Assembly: GCF_016859285.1 (NCBI RefSeq)
Contig: NC_053400.1
Span: forward strand, 32,655,501-32,719,500
Origin: Xiphias gladius
Taxonomy: Eukaryota > Chordata > Actinopteri > Istiophoriformes > Xiphiidae
Direction of reading: 5' to 3'
Length of the DNA stretch: 64,000 nt
Shown: in pieces, positions 46,201-57,379 of the stretch
Numbering within the stretch: position 1 is the stretch's first letter
Layout: each line of letters starts with the position of its first letter
The notes under the pieces: generated by a model
What the model was told of the DNA's origin: nothing
Seen by the model: the letters and a program-made list of their open reading frames with translations, nothing else
The model's database searches: none
Position numbers and translations under genes: made by a program

Positions 46201-49200
46201 AGCGTTATTTTGACTCAGGTTAGCTTTTGATCCTATTTAATGTGTTTTACCGTTGTGTTTGGTTTTCATGCAGCAGTTCCCCTTAATCCGAGACAGTTTT
46301 CACCTACGGCGAACAATAAAAGCGACCTTGACCTTGGACCTTTGACGAACACCATTTCCCACGTTCGCGGGCTAATGCTACGTTCATGTCAGGTGGAAGG
46401 GAAGGTAGCGATGGCAAAGATTCCCATATTTCCGACACGCAAGCGTTCGCATCACTGGACACCTGAATATGGCATCATGCTACTGCCTCTCACTTATTAC
46501 TGAAAATTCGAGCTGTATTTAATCAACAAGTGCTATATAGGCACAAATGTTAGCTGTATTTCTTCAAAGAACATTTCGCTGCCAAGCAAGCCAACTGTTT
46601 GTTAATAGCGACTATACAGGAGTGTAATTTGACCAAAGCATAATAACATTGAGTGATGGTTGTTTAACTGCAGAGTTGGATGAGTGAGGGTTACAAATAC
46701 TGTGTTTGTTCAATGTAACACTATATCTATTAAATTTCAGCAGACAACAGACTTTGCCACAAAGCACTTCGGTACTTTTTAGCGGCAAATTTTTAGTGCC
46801 GAGTCGGACATACTGGAGCTTTTTCGTAATTACGACTTGGAGGCTGACGTGAACACTATTTACGAGTGGTAAACAGGTAATTGCGGTAACTCTGACGTGA
46901 CGCGAACGCGGTCATCGACAGACCAGACGAGTCCATGAGCGAGTCCAGTATTCCCATGTCTTCCACATCTCTGATCAACTGGTGAGGGTGCTGATTTTTG
47001 TTTGGTTTGTTTTCGAGGTTTTTTTTCCTAACTTATTATGCAGCACTGAATTAGCATCAAAGTCATGTATGTAATCATCGTTCCTATTTAAGACTGTTTT
47101 GTCGGTTTCTCATTCTTAAGCAGGTCAGTCGAGGGCATTAAAAAAAATCAGCTTGAGACAGGTTTCAACCAACCAGATGGATTAAATGTTAATTAGCTAA
47201 CTACCAACGGCAAATAAAATCAGCTAGTGACAGGAAAACATGAGAAACTGCTCTTCTCTACTTCTGTGTGGAGTCAAGGGGCCATTGTTTTTTACATTTC
47301 TACCAATTTCAGTCCCTTGTAACATTTGTCTTCATTACTTGACAACCCCGCAGTCACATTCAGATGTTAACCAGCTTTATTTACCTGTCAAAATGATTAA
47401 AAGCCAGTTACACCAGGTGGCCAATATTCAACTCTAGACGTCTGCCAGACACAAAAATGAAAACAATACTGGTTACCAGAAATTAAAAGGAACTTTGGCT
47501 TTGCTTTCTGGCCCCGAGTCATGTTTAGAAACACAACTTCAGATGCTTTTCTTCAGTCTTAATCTCGTCGATTCTTCTCATTACGATGTTTTTGGCTTTC
47601 AGAACTGAACGTGCTTTGATTTTTTTTTTTGTTTTTCTTGATTAGTGCAATCGATTGCAATCTATCCGCCGTCTCTGCCTTGTTGAAAAAAAAAAAAAAA
47701 AAATTACACTAACCCTGTTCAGAGTCTTTACACGCTAGTTATACAATCAGTTCTACAGCCTGTCTAACTCCGTTGACTCGGACTAGAGTTCCAGCAGAAC
47801 TCTATGATTAAACAGGCACATCGTTTACGGCACTTACTTCACAAATAACCCTGAGTTCGCCTTTAACTTTATTTACCAGTCTTACTTAAACGTCTTTGTA
47901 CTCTGAAGATTATTCACCTGTTTTGACTTTTAAAATGTTTTTATTAGTGGTTGTGAGTTATTGATGTTTTTTAATATAGGTCAGCCATAATTATGTTCTT
48001 GGCTATGATTGTTTACTGTGCTGCATGATGGCTTTATACTGCATGGGACTTCACTGAAAAAGGCTGCAAAAACAACATTTATCATCATCCCTTTCAAGAT
48101 GATGTTAATGCAACCATTATTGATCACACGCAGGGAAACTGATGAACTCCAATAATTTATTGTGTCTCAATTCAATTGTTTTTTATTTTCCGCTGATGAT
48201 GTGCTAAATTTTTTTTTGAATGTCTTGATCTTGTTTATCCTACGTTTATGAAAAAAAAGTTAAAGCTCCTTCATTTCCAATTTTTTATGTGACCAGAGCA
48301 AATTTCCAACTATTCAGATGACATAAGTTTTTTTTTTGTTTTTTTTGTAGACAAATAGACAATCGCAGTTAATACAGGTTTTCCGTTGCATCGGGTTCGT
48401 TGGGGGGTGAGGGTTGTTCTGTTGCCACGTGCTTTGTGTCTGATGCACTGTCTCTCCTGATGCTACCACCAGGAGACGCCAGAGCCTTTTAGCTTCCGGA
48501 CTCCACCGACGCCTGAGGAAATCATGCTGCTCATTAGCTGCTAAAAGCCCCACTTTCTCCACCAGCTGGTCTCTAACTGTGTCTGTCATTTAGCGCTGGG
48601 CAGGCAGCATACAGTGTGTTTATCAGTGCTTTTTAGCTGAAAACAGCCTCTTCCCTCTGGAAATTGCACAGTTGAGAGGGTTATTTTTGAGGTAATTTTT
48701 CAGGACCACAGGAGGTCTCCTGTTACTTTGCTGTAGGACAAGTTAAAATCTTGTCATTGGTGACCTCACTTCACTCACCAAATCCCAGCAGAGCTTTGCA
48801 CAACTCTAACCTGAGCAGGTCTCATCAGCCGCATGTCTGTAAAACACGTGTGGGTCCGCGGGGCCGTTAATCTGTAATAACGCACCATATTTTATAAAAT
48901 GATCATAGGTCGATGTAAAATCAAAGTACTAGTAACATTTCCCTCTGAAATGTAGAGGAGTAGAAGTATAAAGTACCATAAACTGGAAATACTTAAGTAA
49001 AGTTTGAGGGCCAAGGAATTGTACTTAAGTACTTTACTTGAGTAAATGTACTTGGGGACTTTCCCCCACCGGTGCTAATAGTGTGTTGGTTCATCACCAA
49101 CCCCCCCTTTAACATTACACAGTCTTTTAATCCATAGTTAAAATCAAAGTATATGTAAGTAATATCAAGTAAGTGCGGCCTAAAGGCACAGAATCTTGGC

Positions 49201-50197
49201 AACTTGTGGTTGATTGATTTAACCATTAGTTTCACTAGATGCCTCTTTTTGATTTGATTTACTGATATGAAAACTCTGCCAAAACTGCTCGAGCTGCTTC
49301 CCCTCAATTATTTTTCTCACTGCTGCGCCACATCTAAACTTTTGGGGATGTGTTCAGAAAAGGCTGCAAATGTGAAACATCTTTGCGTCAATTAACAGGA
49401 CAGTTTCGCTTTCAGTGTTTCACCAGCCTCATGCTCACCCGGTTCTCTTCATCTCGGACATCTGGCATGGTGCTGATGCACAGGCTGATGACGGTGACCA
49501 GAACCATGATGACAGAGAGGCAGGCGAACATCTTCCCAGCAAGCCCCGAGTGAGGGTTTTCCACCACTTCTCTCAGCATCCAGATCAGTCTGCGATAGCC
49601 CTTCTCTGCCTCTATGGGGCTTTTATTCAGCATCAGCCTCTTCTGCCTCCACTGCTCTTCCTTACGCTCTCTCTCGGCCACCTCTTCTACGCGGGTGATC
49701 ATGCGGCGACGGCAACAACGCTCCATATGACCCGGGTCCACGCCCCAGTAGTCGAGCTCGTCATGCAGCGAGACGGCGCACAGTTCCCGAAGCAGACGCA
49801 GTTTGCCTGCGGCCAGGAAGTTGAGGATGACCCTGAAGGCTGTCGGGTTTCTGTCGAAGAAGTACTCCCGGCACGTCTCGTCATAGTCGTCGCAGAGACG
49901 TGCAATCTCCTCAGGGGTGTTGCAGAAGCGAAGGCGCCCCAGTCGACTCTGGGGAAACTGCTCCAAGGTGCTCCAGGGGAAGGTGTAGCGGTTGCCCCCG
50001 ACATTGATGAGAACCTGCAGGGTGTGGTCGACCACATACGAGGCCTTGGGGTCACGAAGCAGCTGCGCTCGCTGGAAGTAAACGCCCTTGATGGTCTCTG
50101 TCTCCGGGATCTCAGTGAAGAAGCGGTCGAGGCTGCTGTCGTCACTGCTGACTGAGTAGGTGCTGAAGTCGTGGTTGGCATTGCTGATGATGGGCAT
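43257..50197 (-). CDS. kcng4: Kv6.4 silent voltage-gated potassium channel subunit (two coding exons, 533 aa)
   Basis: Coding exons on the minus strand are 50,197-49,439 (253 codons) and 44,099-43,257; the donor GTGAGC and acceptor CTGCAG join in phase 0. T1 tetramerisation domain about 61-165 (LINVGGNRYTFPWSTL, FFDRNP), S1 about 222-243, S2 264-284, S3 296-315, S4 334-356 (LRLLRALRILYVMRLARHS), S5 372-393, pore with TTVGYGD (426-432), S6 439-466. S6 reads FPATSIF: the second proline of the Kv PXP hinge is absent, a mark of silent subunits, which alter Kv2 channels in heterotetramers rather than conduct alone (family knowledge). STMPDVRDEEN, ENPHSGLAGK and the NIIDAIAILPYYVSL S3 fit KCNG4 better than KCNG1; human KCNG4 has 519 aa. 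CCAG five bases before the ATG looks like an acceptor, implying an upstream 5' UTR exon. The symbol is by remembered similarity and 16q synteny. Confidence 0.92.
44200..44660. repeat. Degenerate tandem-like repeat in the kcng4 intron
   Basis: Variants of AATGTTAATAAGTCATTAA and TATAAATGGTTAATAAATC recur five to six times with poor spacing. It resembles a decayed fish repeat and has no coding content. Confidence 0.5.
44661..48464. other. kcng4 intron, no nested gene seen
   Basis: AT-rich intron sequence with a (AAAAT)n tract near 44,757-44,790, poly-T and poly-A runs near 47,620 and 47,685-47,702, and repeat-like patches near 46,000-46,500. Frames here are short and unrecognisable. Confidence 0.5.
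48465..48640 (-). repeat. Interspersed repeat (AGCAGCT/GAGACCAGCTGG family), reverse copy in the kcng4 intron
   Basis: Minus strand reads AGAGACCAGCTGGTGGAGAA, TTTTAGCAGCTAATGAGCAG and CCTCAGGCGTCGGTGGAGTC, a decayed relative of 39,490-39,690. Confidence 0.6.
48880..49074 (+). mobile_element. MITE 3' part (CAGTGGTGG/AAGTA family) in the kcng4 intron
   Basis: CCCTCTGAAATGTAGAGGAGTAG, GTATAAAGTACCATAAACTGG and ACTTGAGTAAATGTACTTGGG, ending in a decayed CCCCCACCGGTG terminus. Confidence 0.65.
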
Positions 50198-50404
50198 GCT
50201 GGCTGCAGGGTGTGTGACAGGGTGGAAGAGGGATTTTGTATGTCCAGCTGACAGGAGGTTATGAGAGAGGCTCTTCAGAGAAGCCGATCAGCTCTGATGA
50301 ACAAATAACAAACTACAGTCCTTTGAATATTGGGTCCTTGTGAAGTTGCACTTCCTATAAATACAAACGTTTTATGTCTCAGTTAATAACAAAGCAACAT
50401 TTCA

Positions 50405-50527
50405 AATAGAGTTCCACAAGGCTCAGTCATCATCCCTAAGCATTGATTTTCATTGATTCATTGACTTTCATTGCTATGCAGATGACACCTATTTCTATAT
50501 GGCTGTTGATCCTGCTACCCTGAGTCC
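50405..50527 (+). mobile_element. L2-type LINE fragment
   Basis: AGAGTTCCACAAGGCTCAGTC corresponds to the GVPQGS motif and TTTCATTGCTATGCAGATGACACC to FHCYADDT, with the usual segment between them deleted. About 120 bp of reverse-transcriptase catalytic region. Confidence 0.75.
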
Positions 50528-50711
50528 CCCCCATCCCTTTTTTTTTTTTACTTACATCTTTATTAAGATCTCCAACATTAAACAATGACAGTAAGAGAAA
50601 GCAAACGCTGTTTGGGAAATTCGTTCCCTTTTCCATCATTTATGCGGTCCTTATGAGTCATTATGAGTGAGAAAACGTATTTTCTCACTCACGTCTAGTG
50701 TCACCTGCACT

Positions 50712-51166
50712 TGCAGATAGTTTTGGTTTTTGTTTTGCCCAGATTTTTATATTTAAAAAACATCAGCAACAACTCTGTCCAGAATCAGCAGTAGAGTTAC
50801 GCATTACGATCCATTCAGATTTGAAAAATATGTCGCATATAAATTTAGGGATAAACTGACATCTAACCCAGTTTGTAAAAACAGTCAAACTGAGGTTGAA
50901 GTTGGATCATCAGTGCAGTGATCATCAACCCACAATCTAAACACCCTGTCAAAGTTTCCCGCACTTCTGCATGGAGGCCAGGAATGAAAGCCCAGAGACT
51001 CTTTTAATTTATTTAGAAAGAGACGGTACTGTTGGATTTTCAGATGTAATTTGTCAATGCTGTGAGCTCCACAAAATAAATTGAATTCCCGTCCATTGTG
51101 TTGGAGGCAGGAATCTCAGAGACAGATCTACGAAAACCGAAACAAATAAAACCAAAACTATCTGCA
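50712..51166. repeat. 19-bp perfect inverted repeat spanning 455 bp
   Basis: TGCAGATAGTTTTGGTTTT at 50,712-50,730 has its exact reverse complement at 51,148-51,166. The interior has no gene. It may mark an unclassified TIR element or a fold-back. Confidence 0.7.
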
Positions 51167-51615
51167 CGGAAACCACTATAGATGCCTTTTTAAATTGTTT
51201 TTGAAATTGGGGGAAACAGCCTTTTATTTCAATCTTCAGCTAAATTGATTCATGCAGGGGTTCATGACCCTGTTACTTTCAGTTTTCCTTTTTTTTTTTT
51301 TAAAGTACGAGGCAAACACAACAAATAAAGTTACAACCCAGGACTTTAACTATAGTTTCTGTTATTACGGACAAGGCTACGTTTCATCTCACTGCAGTGC
51401 CACCATATGGCATTTACTTTTATCAGCCGTGACGCTTGGTTCACTTACTCCATCTGATTTATTACTGAACACTATACTGATCATTGATTTACTGATTAGC
51501 ATATTACTGTGATTCAAACAGAAAAATGTCATTTTGACAAATTATTTTCAAAACCTTTGCTTCTCTCCTGCTTCTCCGGCATCTTTGAAAGCTTCCTGGT
51601 TGAATACCGACTGTC

Positions 51616-52312
51616 CAGTGGTGGAAATAAACTGGGTGCATCTACTCAATTGTACTTGAGCACAGTTTCGAGGTACTGTACTTGACTGTTTTCGTGTCAT
51701 ATTTTCACTCCATTACATTTATCTGACAGCTACAGTTACTTGTTGCCTAGCAGATAAAGATTTTAATTACAAAACACGTGGTCAGTCTCTAAAATGCGAC
51801 GCATAGCAGCAGACTAAAACTACACAACAGTGTGTAAAGTCGTTAAAATTAGCTCCACCTCAATCAGCCACACCATGCGATGAATCATTAATGGGGCTGC
51901 GACCAGTGATTAACACGTCGTAATTTCCCAGAGACAAAGATGATGTATTCGAATTGCTTGTTTTATTCAACCAACCGGACCAGCCCCCCCCAAAAAAATC
52001 ATCAAATCCCTCACAACTGAGAAGCTTTGACCAGAGAATGTTTGGAATTTTTGCTTTAAAATAAAAATCACTAAAACGATTAATCATTTCCTGTAGATAC
52101 GTTAATTGATTAGTTGACCAATCATTTCAGCTCTAATCAGTGATGTGATAATAATACAATAGTCTGACAGGGGCCGCTCTGCTGCAGGATTACTTTTACT
52201 TTGGATACTTTGGGTAGGTTTTTTTGTAAAAGGGTATAATTATGAATGCAGGTACTTGTACAGGAGTATTTTTACGTTTAAGTAAAAGATCTCAATACTT
52301 CTTCCACCACCG
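51616..52312 (+). mobile_element. MITE with CAGTGGTGGAA ends, complete but interrupted by another MITE
   Basis: Left end CAGTGGTGGAAATAAACTGG and right end ATACTTCTTCCACCACCG are imperfect inverted repeats. The family's AAGTA-rich interior is interrupted at 51,893-52,134 by an element of the TTAATCGA family. Confidence 0.8.
51893..52134 (+). mobile_element. TTAATCGA-family MITE nested in the element at 51,616-52,312
   Basis: Starts GGGGCTGCGACCAGTGATTAA and ends GATTAGTTGACCAATCATTTCAGCTCTA; the flanking bases are TAAT on both sides (before GGGGCTG and after AGCTC), a possible target duplication. Confidence 0.75.
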
Positions 52313-52760
52313 AGTAAAAATAAAAATCTGATCTTGTAGTGGCACCAGTGTATTTTATACACGCGGTGTATTTTGGCGTCTCCGTCCCTGGAACCAACTT
52401 GCAAGTGTTCCCGTCATCCAGGTGATGGACATATCGTGCGTCCACATTAAACAAGTGAACCAGCCGTTCGGCGTCTCATGCGCGGTGTCAGGGCTGCACC
52501 TGAAACGACGGCGTGACCTTCCCGTTGCGTTGAATTTCCCAGAGGCTGCGGTATTTTCTTTTTTCATAAACATTTCGGACTAGATCTGCGCCCCGTGTCA
52601 CTCGCTGGGTCTCCGCTGAACATCTGTTTTCTAGTGCGTAACAGTTGTTGGAGCGGTTCGTGGTGTTTTTTCGCGCCCCCCGTCCCCCGTTTCCTCGTGA
52701 AATCGGGTCCAAGTCGAAGTTGTAGCTCGAGAAGATGAGACGGTAAATGAATTGACTCAC

Positions 52761-53220
52761 CTTAGAGGACGCAGGTGAGCTGCCTCGGCTCTTCAAAGTC
52801 TCCGTCATTTGTCCCGGGCATTTCCTCAGCTGTTGCTCTAACGAAGAAGCTTCTCACTGAACTAAGACTCCAGACAAAACTCATCTGTTTTATTATTGTT
52901 GTTGTTGTTGTTGTTGTTGTGATGGATACTCTGGACATCAGCCTGCGACGCGAGCTCGGATGTCAGCCCGACCGGCGGCGGCGGGCACGCGTCCGGGGAA
53001 CAGTTCGCACGCCCGACCTGAAGTTTGCGGGGTCGGCGTGTGTCTGCGCAGCATCGCCGGTCTCGCCTCGCCTCGGCGGCAGCTGCGCTGAGTTGCGGGG
53101 AGTCAGGTGACTCGGCTTCTTCGCCCTCGGCCCCGTCGCTCCGCTTCGCCTCGGTCCCCGCCGCTGTACGAGGACGGAACAAATGCGGTTACCTAACGCC
53201 GGTGCCCTCCCGAAACCTGC
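52761..53220 (-). promoter_or_regulatory. CpG island and probable first exon of kcng4
   Basis: A dense CpG block immediately upstream, on the minus strand, of the strong donor at 52,760-52,759. It is the natural place for the kcng4 start. No TATA box was obvious and the exon's 5' limit is unknown. A (TTG)8 run at 52,896-52,920 lies within it. Confidence 0.45.
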
Positions 53221-54567
53221 CGCTGTATTTTCATCTGTGTTTGACAGCAGGACCGTCCTCCCCCTCCTCCCCCTCCCTCCCCCTCCCGTCTCCGGCTCTC
53301 TCCTCTTCTACACTGTAAAAAAAAAAAAAGGAGAAACGAAAATTTCAACAAGGCAGGTCCGAACCACCGCGTATCAATACCCCAGCAGAAGTGAAAGGCA
53401 GCCGTTCTCGATCTTACCTGACAGAACATCGTGAGTAAAAATGTAGGCCCCCTTCAGTTTTCAGTAAAAGTGACCGTTGCGCCAGTTTTTAAGGGTCCAG
53501 CTGCTCAAGATGCAGCCACGGGATCTGCAGGTCGATTGATTTCTGTTTCCTCAAAGAAAATGGCAGTTTCATTTTCACTCAGACCTTAAATCCACTTCCT
53601 CACCTGCCACTGGCAGGAAAGAGGCTCATAAATTGTTTTTGTGCGCGACTTTACCAAAAAACGGCCGATGAATCCCCGGTGCCATGTTCCCAGACCTCAG
53701 GCCTCAAGTAGAACTCCTGTTTAGTGTAGTTCTCCAGGTCGAGGTCGGGTTTAATGATTAACTAATTATATTCTTAGGAGTAATTGTTATATACTGCTGG
53801 AAAATGCTGTCAAAAATGTGACAAACTATGAAAATCAGAATGGATATCCCAGTGTTTTCAAGGATACTTTTCATACTTTTAACTGTAGGGTTGAGGAACA
53901 GGCATTGAACTGCACTCTGCGTGGTGCTAAAACGTCTTTAAATATAACGTAGTTAAATTTACTGCAGAGACCCTGAACGACGAATTCAACCACATTATAC
54001 ACTGCTGGGTTGGGTTCAGTTCATCCCGCGGGGAACACGAACGTCGGAAACCGAATTCCATGGTAAACGGTTGTTGAGTTACTTCGGTCTGGACCGAAGT
54101 GGTGGACTGACCGACGTTACCATCCCTACAGAGAGCTGAGATCGAAGAAAAACAAAAATTATCTTCAGAAGAGAGAGTTGGTGTGAATAAAATACACAAA
54201 CAAGATGTTCATCTCCAGCAAAGAGGAAAGAGGTTCTGTACCGGGGTTAGGCTCCTGTCCGTGTGCAGGTCCCGGGGCAGGCAGACCCAAGCACTTCAAA
54301 ATACAATAAACAGACTACACAAAGAGTTTAGGGGTTTGTTTGGTTTTTTTACAGTGCTGAGCTGCTTTTCTACACTTGATCATGACTGTTAAACCAGACT
54401 CCACTGAAAAGCTTTTGTTTAAATGCAGCTAAAGCCTGATTGACAAAGTTTGTGCAGTAAGACATCCAGACACAGAGAGGATTAATACAAAGGACAGGGG
54501 ATAAAACACAGAGCCTCCACCTATCTGTCTGACACACACGCACGCAAGCAAGCACGCACACACACAC

Positions 54568-54645
<78 letters not shown>

Positions 54646-55204
54646 GCACACACGCACACACACACACACACACACACCCGCGCACACACACACGCGTGCG
54701 GGCCATTATGTCATTCATGATTTGCATCACTGCTTTACAAGAAGCAGGTGGTTGTTTGGGTCCAGATCTAATAACCGGAGCATCAGCCGCTGTGAAGGTG
54801 ACGTCCAGGCTGTCACAACGTGACCTCTGTAGAATAAATATTTGAATCCTTTGTGACACGAGGCTTCGCCGGAGGGTTTATTTCCTGGTTATATCTTACA
54901 CGGTAGCTCGGAGAGTGGATTACATGCGGTTTTATCCGTTTTGGCTAACTGCAGTGAATTTGCCGTGGTAACTGATCGGGCTTTATATGTGAGCCTGCCA
55001 GTGTTTTTGCATGTAAACATTGCTACTCAACTTAGATGATTTATAGTGGGGGTTTTGTTTACTTCAGTGGAGGAATTTGATGTTGTTTCAGTGGAGAGAC
55101 AGAAAACCTCTTTTCCATTTGTCTGCCTCACAAAGACCTTCGTGAGCTTCAGGACTGATATTTTTTCTTTTTCAAGATGACGAGGGGTGTTTGAACAGCG
55201 CTGG
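53221..55204. other. Intergenic DNA, no gene seen
   Basis: Includes a pyrimidine-rich tract (53,255-53,310) and a fish repeat at about 53,980-54,135 (CTGCTGGGTTGGGTTCAGTTC, GAAACCGAATTCCATGGTAAA, GTGGTGGACTGACCGACGTT). Confidence 0.5.
54535..54700 (+). repeat. Long compound (CA)n microsatellite
   Basis: About 160 bp of CA units with scattered CG and AAG interruptions. It produces valine/cysteine frames on the minus strand that are not genes. Confidence 0.98.
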
Positions 55205-55345
55205 AGCAAGTACTAAGATCACTTTACTTGAGTAAAAAGTACTGGTTGAATAATGTAAAAATGCTCCGTTACAGGCAAAAAAAGAAAAACCCTGCGTTCA
55301 AAATCCCGGTAAAAACCTCTGTAAAAGTACAGAAATTATATAAAC
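55205..55345 (+). mobile_element. MITE 5' fragment (CAGTGGTGG/AAGTA family)
   Basis: TACTTGAGTAAAAAGTACTGG and AAAATGCTCCGTTACAGGC follow the family order; the terminus reads GCTGGAGCAAGTACTAAGATC and is decayed. Confidence 0.55.
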
Positions 55346-56109
55346 CGAACGCGGTCAAAGTATCAAAGGTAAGAGCTCTCGCTCTGCAGAATCAGTCAAT
55401 CAATCAAGGTGCAGGCAGCGTTTTGCTGCTGCAGCGGATCTCAGTGATTTCGTGGTTCCCAACCTAGGGTTCGTGCCCTTCCAAAGGGTCAGGAGATGTA
55501 TCTGAGATGATTAATGTGTGCTCTGTTACTATCTGTGTTGTTTATGCACTGGTCCTACTTAAAATCTGTTTGTTTCTGACAGACCTCACATTTGCATGTT
55601 TACTTCAAAGAGCTCTGGGCCGTAGTCTTTGATCAGCGTTCACTTCTACCCCATTTTTAAGGGGGATTTCGAGTCTGGATATAAATAACTGGAAAGTAAT
55701 TGAATTTCTGTTACTGTTTCAGGCCCGAGTAGTGTCTGCAGGTATTCTTTTCAGGTACGGCCCCCACAAACCTCACCAATAGGATAAGGCAGCCTGTATG
55801 TAGCCTGAGAGGCAAAGCGCAGGGCAAAAACGGTCATTTTTATCAATCGGTTTATTAGAGTTGTCATGTTTCATCGCAACGATCATGAAGCGTCTGCTGT
55901 TTTCAGTTTTACTTGCTTCTGTTCCTGATCTGAAAGATGAAATTTGCCACTGAAGGACAGACACAGCAGCGCTAGATTCACCGTCTCTGGAACCTGACTG
56001 TCTTTTGTCACACGTCATTTAGGAAAATCCACAAAGATACAATTGTACTTTTGATATTCAGAGCTCAAAATAAGCCATCACAACAACGAGGCGCCCAGGA
56101 GATCAAGCG

Positions 56110-56181
56110 GCCGTGATCGTATAGTGGTTAGTACTCTGCGTTGTGGCCGCAGCAACCCCGGTTCGAGTCCGGGTCACGGCA
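56110..56181 (+). tRNA. tRNA-His (anticodon GTG), copy 1
   Basis: 72 nt, no intron. Acceptor stem GCCGTGA/TCACGGC, discriminator A, D arm TATAGTGGTTAGTA, anticodon stem CTGCG/CGCAG with GTG at 56,143-56,145, and B box GGTTCGAGTCC. The CCA end and G-1 are added after transcription. The first TTTT is 58 nt downstream (56,240), unusually far for a Pol III gene. Confidence 0.97.
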
Positions 56182-56333
56182 GCAGTGGTGAGCTTCACTG
56201 ATCTATGTTGTTGCTTAACGTGCTCCAGCATCTGCCTGATTTTACAAAGTTTGGAACTGGACCTTTCATGTATAATTTCCTGTTTGCATGCAGTGCTGTC
56301 AGAACCAAGCTGTTTCCACTGCGCAGTGCATGT

Positions 56334-56404
56334 GGAGCTTGTGGTTCAACGGATAACACATCTGACTACACATCAAGAGAATTGGTTTGACTCCTGGTTG
56401 GGTC
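56334..56404 (+). pseudogene. Decayed tRNA-Arg(ACG)-like copy 1
   Basis: GGATAACACATCTGACTACAC and GACTCCTGGTTGG follow tRNA-Arg(ACG) in order, but the acceptor and anticodon stems no longer pair and the anticodon position reads ACA. Probably a dead tRNA copy carried along with tRNA-His. Confidence 0.6.
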
Positions 56405-56655
56405 AAATTTTACTTTAGCTTATAAAATGTTCCTCATTGCACAATTTCTCCTCTACACTGTGTATCCATGGTTGATTATAGCTGAAAGGAGACACGTGGG
56501 TTAATGGTCTTTCCAACTGGACATATCACAAGTGTTTTCCTGGTGACGCCTCGTAGTTTACAACTCAACAGATCAGTCGTCTGCTGTTTTCACCACTTGA
56601 CTATAAAATAAGGGACAACGACCATTTGCATGCAGTGCTGTGAGAACTAAACTAA

Positions 56656-56727
56656 GGGCTAGAGGAGCAATGAATAACGTGTCTGACTACACATCAGAAG
56701 ATTCTACGTTGGACTGAAATGAACCTC
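56656..56727 (+). pseudogene. Decayed tRNA-Arg(ACG)-like copy 2
   Basis: GGGCTAGAGGAGCAATGAAT and AACGTGTCTGACTACACATC AGAAGATTC stay close to vertebrate tRNA-Arg(ACG), and the anticodon stem TCTGA/TCAGA still pairs, but the B box (ACGTTGGACTG) and 3' acceptor strand are lost. Anticodon position reads ACA. Confidence 0.65.
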
Positions 56728-57082
56728 AGCTTATCACAGGTTTCACATTGCAATACTGTGTATCAAAGTGCATTTACAATTGAAGGGTGATAAAAGATAC
56801 CAAAAGGGGCTTTCAACACGAGCTGAAAGGCGCCTGAACCTGTCAGTCACAACTATCATGAAGCGTCTGCTGTTTTCAGTTTTAGTTGCTTCTGCTCCTG
56901 ATCTGGAAGATGAATTTTGCCACTGAAGGACAGACACAGCAGCGCTAGATTCACCGTCTGTGGAACCTGACTCTCTTTTGTCACACGTCATTTAGGAAAA
57001 TCCACAAAGATACAATTGTACTTTTGATATTCAGAGCTCAAAATAAGCCATCACAACAACGAGGCGCCCAGGAGCTCAAGCG

Positions 57083-57154
57083 GCCGTGATCGTATAGTGG
57101 TTAGTACTCTGCGTTGTGGCCGCAGCAACCCCGGTTCGAGTCCGGGTCACGGCA
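57083..57154 (+). tRNA. tRNA-His (anticodon GTG), copy 2
   Basis: Identical in all 72 nt to copy 1. GTG lies at 57,116-57,118. The next TTTT is again about 58 nt downstream. Confidence 0.97.
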
Positions 57155-57306
57155 GCGGTGGTGAGGTTCACTGATTTACGTTGTTGCTTAACGTGCTCCA
57201 GCATCTGCCTGATTTTACAAAGTTTGGAACTGGACCTTTCATGTATAATTTCCTGTTTGCATGCAGTGCTGTCAGAACCAAGCTGTTTCCACTGCTCAGT
57301 GCATGT

Positions 57307-57379
57307 GGAGCTTGTGGTTCACTGGATAATGCATCTGACTACAAATCAAGAGATCCTGGGTTCACCTCCCTGCCGGCCC
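57307..57379 (+). pseudogene. Decayed tRNA-Arg(ACG)-like copy 3
   Basis: GGATAATGCATCTGACTACAA and GGGTTCACCTCC retain the tRNA-Arg order; the anticodon stem is mispaired and the anticodon position reads ACA. It is the 973-bp partner of copy 1. Confidence 0.6.

Larger units (their letters stand above)
50203..52760 (-). other. Inferred 5' UTR intron of kcng4
   Basis: On the minus strand CTCTAAG|GTGAGTCA at 52,760 is a strong donor and CCCTGCAG at 50,203 an acceptor five bases before the ATG. The intron between them, about 2.6 kb, holds a LINE piece, a 19-bp inverted repeat and a nested MITE. Position of the first exon is inference. Confidence 0.5.

Noticed and set aside
49415-50155. 246-residue open frame on the + strand
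   Set aside because: It is antisense to the kcng4 first coding exon; the minus strand has clear T1 and S1 protein sequence, and the + frame shows no family features.
54370-54859. Cysteine/valine-rich frames
   Set aside because: Translation of the (CA)n microsatellite.
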